Assembly (NCBI RefSeq): GCF_900109145.1
Contig: NZ_FNYY01000004.1
Coordinates: forward strand, 186,001-250,000
Source: Marinovum algicola
GTDB taxonomy: Bacteria; Pseudomonadota; Alphaproteobacteria; Rhodobacterales; Rhodobacteraceae
Reading direction: 5' to 3'
DNA: 64,000 nucleotides
Shown: piece after piece, positions 59,867-64,000 of the stretch
How positions within the stretch are numbered: the stretch's first letter is position 1
Layout of the letters: the number at the start of each line of letters is the position of its first letter
Position numbers and translations under genes: made by a program
The notes under the pieces: model-generated
Told to the model about the DNA's origin: nothing
The model's input: the letters and a program-made list of their open reading frames with translations, nothing else
Database searches by the model: none

Positions 59867-60984
59867 TCCTGCGCGCCGTGACCCTCCTGTGCCTGTTCGC
59901 CGGGGCGGCGCAGGCGCAGATGACCACAGCCGAAGCGGCGCGCGATGCCGTGCGCATGCTTGAGGAAAGCGCCCAGGCGCTGAGCGAGGCCCGTGGCGGG
60001 CGCGAGCGGGTCAAGGCGCTGACCGAAATCGTCAAGGGCTATGAGACCGGTCTGGCGGCGCTGCGCGACGGCATGCGCGCGGCCTCGTTGAAAGAGGCGC
60101 AGCTCACCGAGGATCTCCAGGCCCGCGACAAGGAAATCTCGCGGCTTCTGGGCGTGCTGCAATCCATTTCGCGGGCGCCGGCGCCGGTCACCCTGCTGCA
60201 TCCTTCGGGCCCGACGGGCACCGCACGGGCCGGCATGCTGCTGTCGGATGTGACGCCGGGGCTGAAGGCCCGCGCCGATGCCTTGCGCGCCGATCTCGAG
60301 GAGGTGCAGGCGCTGCGGCTGTTGCAGGCGCAATCCGCGGCCAAGCTGCAAGAGGGGCTCGAAGGTGCGCAGGAGGCGCGCACCGCGCTGTCGAAGGCGG
60401 TGGCCGACCGTACCGATCTGCCGCGCCGCTTTGTGGAGAACCCGGTGCAGACCGCCGTGCTGATCGCCGCCACCGAAACACTGGAGGGTTTTGCCAGCGG
60501 TCTCAGCACCATCGCCGAGGACGAGGCGCCGGGCAGCCTGCCCGACATCAGCCACCGCAAGGGCAAGCTGGCGCTGCCGGTGCAGGGCCAGCTCCTGCGC
60601 CGCGCCGGCGAGGCCGATGCCGCCGGTGTGCGCCGCCCCGGGCTGCTGATCGCCACCGGGCCGCAGGCAGTGGTCACGACCCCCACCGCCGCCACCATCC
60701 GCTATGCCGGGCCGCTCCTGAACTACGGGCTGGTCGCCATTCTGGAGCCGCAGGCCGACACGCTGTTCATCTTTGCCGGGCTCGAGGCGGTCTTTGGCCA
60801 GACCGGCCAGGTCCTGCCGGCGGGCGATCCTCTAGGGCTGATGGGCGGAGAGTTGCGGACGGATGTGTCACTATCGGGTGATGGGGCTGGAAACGCCCGC
60901 CCGGAAACGCTCTATATAGAGGTCAGAGAGCTGAATCAGCCTGTGGACCCACAAGATTGGTTCCGCACCACCGACAAGGGATAA
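59863..60984 (+). CDS. Murein hydrolase activator EnvC-like, degenerate M23 domain
   Basis: A 373-residue exported protein: signal peptide (about 1-19), long coiled coil to about residue 215, then a LytM-like domain. The zinc ligands of active M23 peptidases are missing: the HxH-type motif near the end reads LYIEVREL instead of LHFE, and the first His is absent. This is expected of EnvC-type activators, which switch on amidases at the division site instead of cutting murein. Coupled to gpmI by ATGA and followed 7 bases later by ctpA. Confidence 0.85.
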   Translation: MILRAVTLLCLFAGAAQAQMTTAEAARDAVRMLEESAQALSEARGGRERVKALTEIVKGYETGLAALRDGMRAASLKEAQLTEDLQARDKEISRLLGVLQSISRAPAPVTLLHPSGPTGTARAGMLLSDVTPGLKARADALRADLEEVQALRLLQAQSAAKLQEGLEGAQEARTALSKAVADRTDLPRRFVENPVQTAVLIAATETLEGFASGLSTIAEDEAPGSLPDISHRKGKLALPVQGQLLRRAGEADAAGVRRPGLLIATGPQAVVTTPTAATIRYAGPLLNYGLVAILEPQADTLFIFAGLEAVFGQTGQVLPAGDPLGLMGGELRTDVSLSGDGAGNARPETLYIEVRELNQPVDPQDWFRTTDKG

Positions 60985-60991
60985 GACACCA

Positions 60992-62326
60992 ATGAAGAAG
61001 TTCGTCATGGCCGCCGTCGGCGGTACGCTGGCAGGCATTGTCGCAACCACCCAGCTTGCCGGCCCGCTGCTGGCCCAGGAAGAGCGTTCATCGGGCAATG
61101 TCTACGAGCAGCTTGACCTGTTTGGCGACATCTTCGAACGCATTCGCGCGCAATATGTCGAGGAGGTCGACGAAGGCGAGCTGATCGAGGCCGCGATCAA
61201 CGGCATGCTGACCTCGCTCGACCCGCATTCCAGCTATCTGTCGCCGGATGACGCCGCCGACATGCGGGTGCAGACCCGGGGCGAGTTCGGCGGTCTGGGC
61301 ATCGAGGTGACCCAGGAAGAGGGCTTCATCAAGGTGGTGTCGCCGATCGACGACACCCCGGCAGATGCCGCCGGGATCGAGGCCGGCGATTTCATCACCC
61401 ATGTCGATGGCGAATCGGTGCTCGGCCTGACGCTGGACGAGGCGGTCGAGATGATGCGCGGGCCGGTCGGCTCCGAGATCATCATCACCGTGGTCCGCGA
61501 GGATCAGCCCGAGCCCTTCGATGTCTCGATCATCCGCGACACCATCACCCTCACCGCCGTGCGCACCCGCACCGAAGGCGAGACCGTGGTGCTGCGTGTC
61601 ACCACCTTCAATGATCAGACCACGCCCAATCTCGAAGAGGGACTGGCCGAGGAGATCGCGGCCGCCGGCGGGCTCGAGAACGTCAACGGCATCGTGCTCG
61701 ACCTGCGCAACAACCCCGGCGGTCTGCTGACCCAGGCGATCCGGGTGTCGGATGCCTTCCTCGAGAAAGGCGAGATCGTCTCGACCCGCGGCCGCAACCC
61801 CGAGGACGGCGAGCGCTACAACGCCACGCCCGGCGATCTTGCCGAGGGCAAGCCGCTGGTGGTGCTGATCAACGGCGGCTCGGCCTCGGCCTCGGAAATC
61901 GTCGCCGGTGCCTTGCAGGATCACCGCCGCGCCATCGTGGTCGGCACCAAATCCTTCGGCAAGGGGTCGGTGCAGACCGTCATGCCGCTTCGCGGAGACG
62001 GCGCCATGCGGCTGACCACGGCGCGCTATTACACGCCGTCGGGCCGGTCGATCCAGGCGCTCGGCGTCTCGCCCGACATCGTTGTCGAACAGCCGCGTCG
62101 GGTGGCCAACGAAGAGGATGAGGAAACCACCCCCAATTCGCGTTCCGAGGCCGACCTGCGCGGCTCGCTCGACAATGACAGCCTGAGCGAGGACGAGATC
62201 GAACAGATCGAAGCCGACCGCGCCAAGGCCGAAGCCGCCGCCGCGCTGCGCGAAGAGGATTACCAGCTGGCCTATGCCATCGACATCCTCAAGGGCCTGT
62301 CGGCGCTGGGTCCGAAAGACGAGTGA
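60992..62326 (+). CDS. ctpA: S41-family C-terminal processing peptidase
   Basis: The 444-residue protein has an N-terminal signal or anchor segment (about 5-28), a PDZ domain ([35 protein letters not shown], about 100-170), and the S41 protease core. The core shows [12 protein letters not shown], the Ser motif [13 protein letters not shown] near 294-305, and [11 protein letters not shown] with the catalytic Lys about 25 residues later. It degrades or trims periplasmic proteins by their C-termini. The acidic C-terminal tail (about 370-430) is a helical extension. Operon with gpmI, envC and rppH. Confidence 0.93.
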   Translation: MKKFVMAAVGGTLAGIVATTQLAGPLLAQEERSSGNVYEQLDLFGDIFERIRAQYVEEVDEGELIEAAINGMLTSLDPHSSYLSPDDAADMRVQTRGEFGGLGIEVTQEEGFIKVVSPIDDTPADAAGIEAGDFITHVDGESVLGLTLDEAVEMMRGPVGSEIIITVVREDQPEPFDVSIIRDTITLTAVRTRTEGETVVLRVTTFNDQTTPNLEEGLAEEIAAAGGLENVNGIVLDLRNNPGGLLTQAIRVSDAFLEKGEIVSTRGRNPEDGERYNATPGDLAEGKPLVVLINGGSASASEIVAGALQDHRRAIVVGTKSFGKGSVQTVMPLRGDGAMRLTTARYYTPSGRSIQALGVSPDIVVEQPRRVANEEDEETTPNSRSEADLRGSLDNDSLSEDEIEQIEADRAKAEAAAALREEDYQLAYAIDILKGLSALGPKDE

Positions 62327-62384
62327 AACTGCTCTGCCCCCGGCCGCCGTGCCGGGGGCGATCTCGAGTGACCGCGAGGCCCGC

Positions 62385-62876
62385 ATGACCCCCGAAGACA
62401 TCGCCCGCCTGCCCTATCGCCGCAATGTCGGGGTGATGCTTGTCAACGCCGCGGGCGAGGCCTTTGTCGGCCAGCGGATCGACAGCGAAACGCCGGCCTG
62501 GCAGATGCCGCAGGGCGGCATCGACAAGGGCGAGGACGCCCGCGCCGCCGCGCTGCGCGAATTGCAGGAAGAAACCGGTGTCCTGCCCGAGCTGGTGACC
62601 GTGGAGGCGGAAACCCGGGCCTGGATACCCTATGACCTGCCGCATGATCTGGTGCCGAATATCTGGAAAGGCCGGTTTCGCGGCCAGGAACAGAAATGGT
62701 TCCTGATGCGTTTCCATGGCACCGACGATCAGGTGCGGCTGGATGCCGACGATCATCAGGAGTTTTCCGAATGGCGCTGGCTGCCGCACGACCGGCTCGT
62801 CGATCGTATCGTACCGTTCAAGCGCGAGGTCTATGCCCGCGTGGTCGAGGAGTTCCGCCCCTATCTTGAGAGGTGA
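62385..62876 (+). CDS. rppH: RNA pyrophosphohydrolase
   Basis: The 163-residue Nudix protein has the box [23 protein letters not shown] at residues 44-66 and begins [21 protein letters not shown], typical of RppH. A further family segment is [10 protein letters not shown] followed by [17 protein letters not shown]. It removes pyrophosphate from mRNA 5' ends and so starts decay. It follows ctpA after 58 bases. The ATG at 62385 is set by the conserved N-terminus. Confidence 0.93.
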   Translation: MTPEDIARLPYRRNVGVMLVNAAGEAFVGQRIDSETPAWQMPQGGIDKGEDARAAALRELQEETGVLPELVTVEAETRAWIPYDLPHDLVPNIWKGRFRGQEQKWFLMRFHGTDDQVRLDADDHQEFSEWRWLPHDRLVDRIVPFKREVYARVVEEFRPYLER

Positions 62877-62879
62877 GTG

Positions 62880-63367
62880 ATGCGTCTCTTGACTTGTCTG
62901 CCGTTGCTTGTCTGGGCCGCCGGGGCGCAGGCGCTGACCTGCCTGCCGCATGACGTGGCCGCTGTCTACCAGGATGCCAGAGACAGCGAGGATCGCTACA
63001 TGGTGGTGCTGGGCCGGATGAGCTTTGACGCGACGCGGCTGCCCGAGACCGATATGACCGATCAGGCCAACACTCCGCCCGACACCCGAATTCCGGCGCG
63101 TCTGACCGGCGACGCGTTGAGCCGCGCCGGATTCATCCATCCCTATGACGCGGACATCGTGCTGAACGTGCAATGTTTCGGCCCGTGGTGCGCAGGGGCC
63201 AAGAGCGGCGATCCGGTGCTGGCCTTCGTCAATCTCGACGCCGCCTCCCCGGAGGTGACGATCACCCCTGCGGCGGCTTTGCCTTTGCCAGACCCACGCC
63301 CGAGATGACCGAACAGGTGATCGCCTGTCACACCGGCGGCGACTGCACGCCGCGCAGGCAGCGCTAG
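62880..63367 (+). pseudogene. Small exported Cys-containing protein with probable frameshift
   Basis: As sequenced the frame from 62880 ends at 63308 (142 residues) with a signal peptide (LLTCLPLLVWAAGAQALTC). At the C4 run 63265-63268 the sequence appears to change frame: the +2 frame continues as CGGFAFARPTPEMTEQVIACHTGGDC to a stop at 63365-63367, while the current frame ends in a proline-rich tail. One extra C would restore one protein of about 162 residues with paired cysteines. It could be a real null allele or a sequencing error. Function unknown; follows rppH directly. Confidence 0.55.
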
Positions 63368-63370
63368 GGT

Positions 63371-63850
63371 TCAGGGCACGATCAGCCTTGTGCCGGGGGC
63401 GGCCAGTGCCGCGATCTGGCGCAGGTGGTCGGGGCGGAAGGCGATGCAGCCTTCGGTCGGAAAGCCGGGCCGCCGCCAGCGGTGCAGGAAGATCGCCGAC
63501 CCACGGCCGGGCGTCGCATCGGGCCAGTTCCAATCGGTCAGCAGCACCAGGTCATAAAGCGGATCGGCGCGGCGCAGCGCCTCGTGCGAGCCGGTGTAAG
63601 GCGCGCGGACCAAAGTGTTGTAATCCTCGTCTTGCGGCTCGTCGGACCACAGATCGCCGGGGCGGATCGGCTCGGCCCAGGGCGCCGGGCGGGCCATCCG
63701 GTCGGGGCGATACAGCAGCCCGGTGATGTGGTGCCGGCCGCGCGGGGTGGCGCCATCGCCCTCGCGCTTGTCGGCGGTCAGCCCGCCGCGGCCGATGGTG
63801 CAGGGCCAGAGCCTTCCGGCAAAGCGCAGCCCGCGCAGGGTGAGGACCAT
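63371..63850 (-). CDS. L,D-transpeptidase-like protein (YkuD family)
   Basis: A 159-residue protein with the catalytic region GSAIFLHRWRRPGFPTEGCIAF, that is the His and Cys of YkuD-type transpeptidases (TEGC in place of the usual SxGC). Earlier, TIGRGGLTADKREGDGATPRG is the family's first conserved block. There is no signal peptide, which is usual for this subgroup annotated as L,D-transpeptidase catalytic domain proteins. Its ATG overlaps the ribA stop by one base. Cell-wall activity is likely but unproven. Confidence 0.85.
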   Translation of the reverse strand: MVLTLRGLRFAGRLWPCTIGRGGLTADKREGDGATPRGRHHITGLLYRPDRMARPAPWAEPIRPGDLWSDEPQDEDYNTLVRAPYTGSHEALRRADPLYDLVLLTDWNWPDATPGRGSAIFLHRWRRPGFPTEGCIAFRPDHLRQIAALAAPGTRLIVP

Positions 63851-64000
63851 CACAGCAGATGCCCCGATTTCGCCGCCTTGGTGGCGAGATAGGCGGCGTT
63901 CTGATCGGTCAGCCCGACCTTGAGCGGCACCCGTTCGGTCACCGCGAGACCGGCGCCCTGCATCATCGCGATCTTGCGTGGATTATTGGTCAGCAGCCGG
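63850..64000 (-). CDS. ribA: GTP cyclohydrolase II, C-terminal end (partial)
   Basis: The frame enters from beyond the window end and stops at 63850-63852. The visible 49 codons begin [13 protein letters not shown], a conserved RibA stretch, and end in HLL. RibA opens GTP to start riboflavin synthesis. The zinc-binding Cys cluster and catalytic residues lie outside the window, so fusion to RibB cannot be judged. The stop and the next gene's ATG share one base (TGATG). Confidence 0.85.
   Translation of the reverse strand, partial: RLLTNNPRKIAMMQGAGLAVTERVPLKVGLTDQNAAYLATKAAKSGHLL

Noticed and set aside
59863-60984. Active M23 endopeptidase.
   Set aside because: The zinc-binding His residues are missing, as in EnvC-type activators; activity of its own is unlikely.

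Overview
The window looks like chromosomal DNA of a high-GC alphaproteobacterium of the Rhodobacterales (roseobacter/Rhodobacteraceae type). This rests on protein content, not a database search: a sulfoacetaldehyde acetyltransferase (Xsc), two polyamine-type ABC transporter operons, a creatinase, an ectoine-hydrolase-like M24 protein, a DUF1523 membrane protein, and the gene order gpmI-envC-ctpA-rppH. Sixty-three genes are called, two of them cut by the window ends. No rRNA, tRNA, CRISPR array, transposase or phage gene was seen.

Layout. 1-4.3 kb: the folC end, a LysM protein, a thioredoxin/LON/Trm112 operon, an SGNH esterase and exonuclease III. 4.5-12.6 kb: a polyamine-family ABC transporter with an unusually large permease, divergent from an M24 hydrolase and an ArgE-like deacetylase. 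12.7-22 kb: a diheme cytochrome c, then a polyamine locus (GNAT, aminotransferase, GntR regulator, potFGHI-like transporter, PuuB-like oxidase) with matching palindromes at its two promoters. 22.1-30.4 kb: an uncharacterised module of a coiled-coil protein, two proteins of unknown function, an AAA+ ATPase and two small membrane proteins. It is interrupted by a 153-bp tandem repeat and by one AT-rich, probably acquired gene. 30.4-34.7 kb: citrate synthase, a phosphate acyltransferase and Xsc. 34.8-39.5 kb: a small exopolysaccharide cluster. 39.5-48.7 kb: assorted metabolic and envelope genes, a creatinase beside a second tandem repeat, a CDF metal transporter and HU. 48.8-57.3 kb: AMP nucleosidase, a PLP decarboxylase-like protein, OmpA, a peroxidase-like protein, PRC-barrel, GNAT, CinA-like, SfsA and a DMT transporter. 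57.4-64 kb: map, gpmI, envC, ctpA, rppH, a probably frameshifted small exported protein, an L,D-transpeptidase-like protein and the ribA end.

Working together. Two regions import and degrade small nitrogen compounds: the polyamine locus, and the M24/ArgE locus whose substrate is unknown. Creatinase and Xsc add osmolyte breakdown (creatine, taurine-type sulfonates). The AAA+ module is the best candidate for an undescribed system. A family of hairpin repeats sharing the core CCGGACCTGATCCGG occurs at several sites and underlies part of both tandem arrays.
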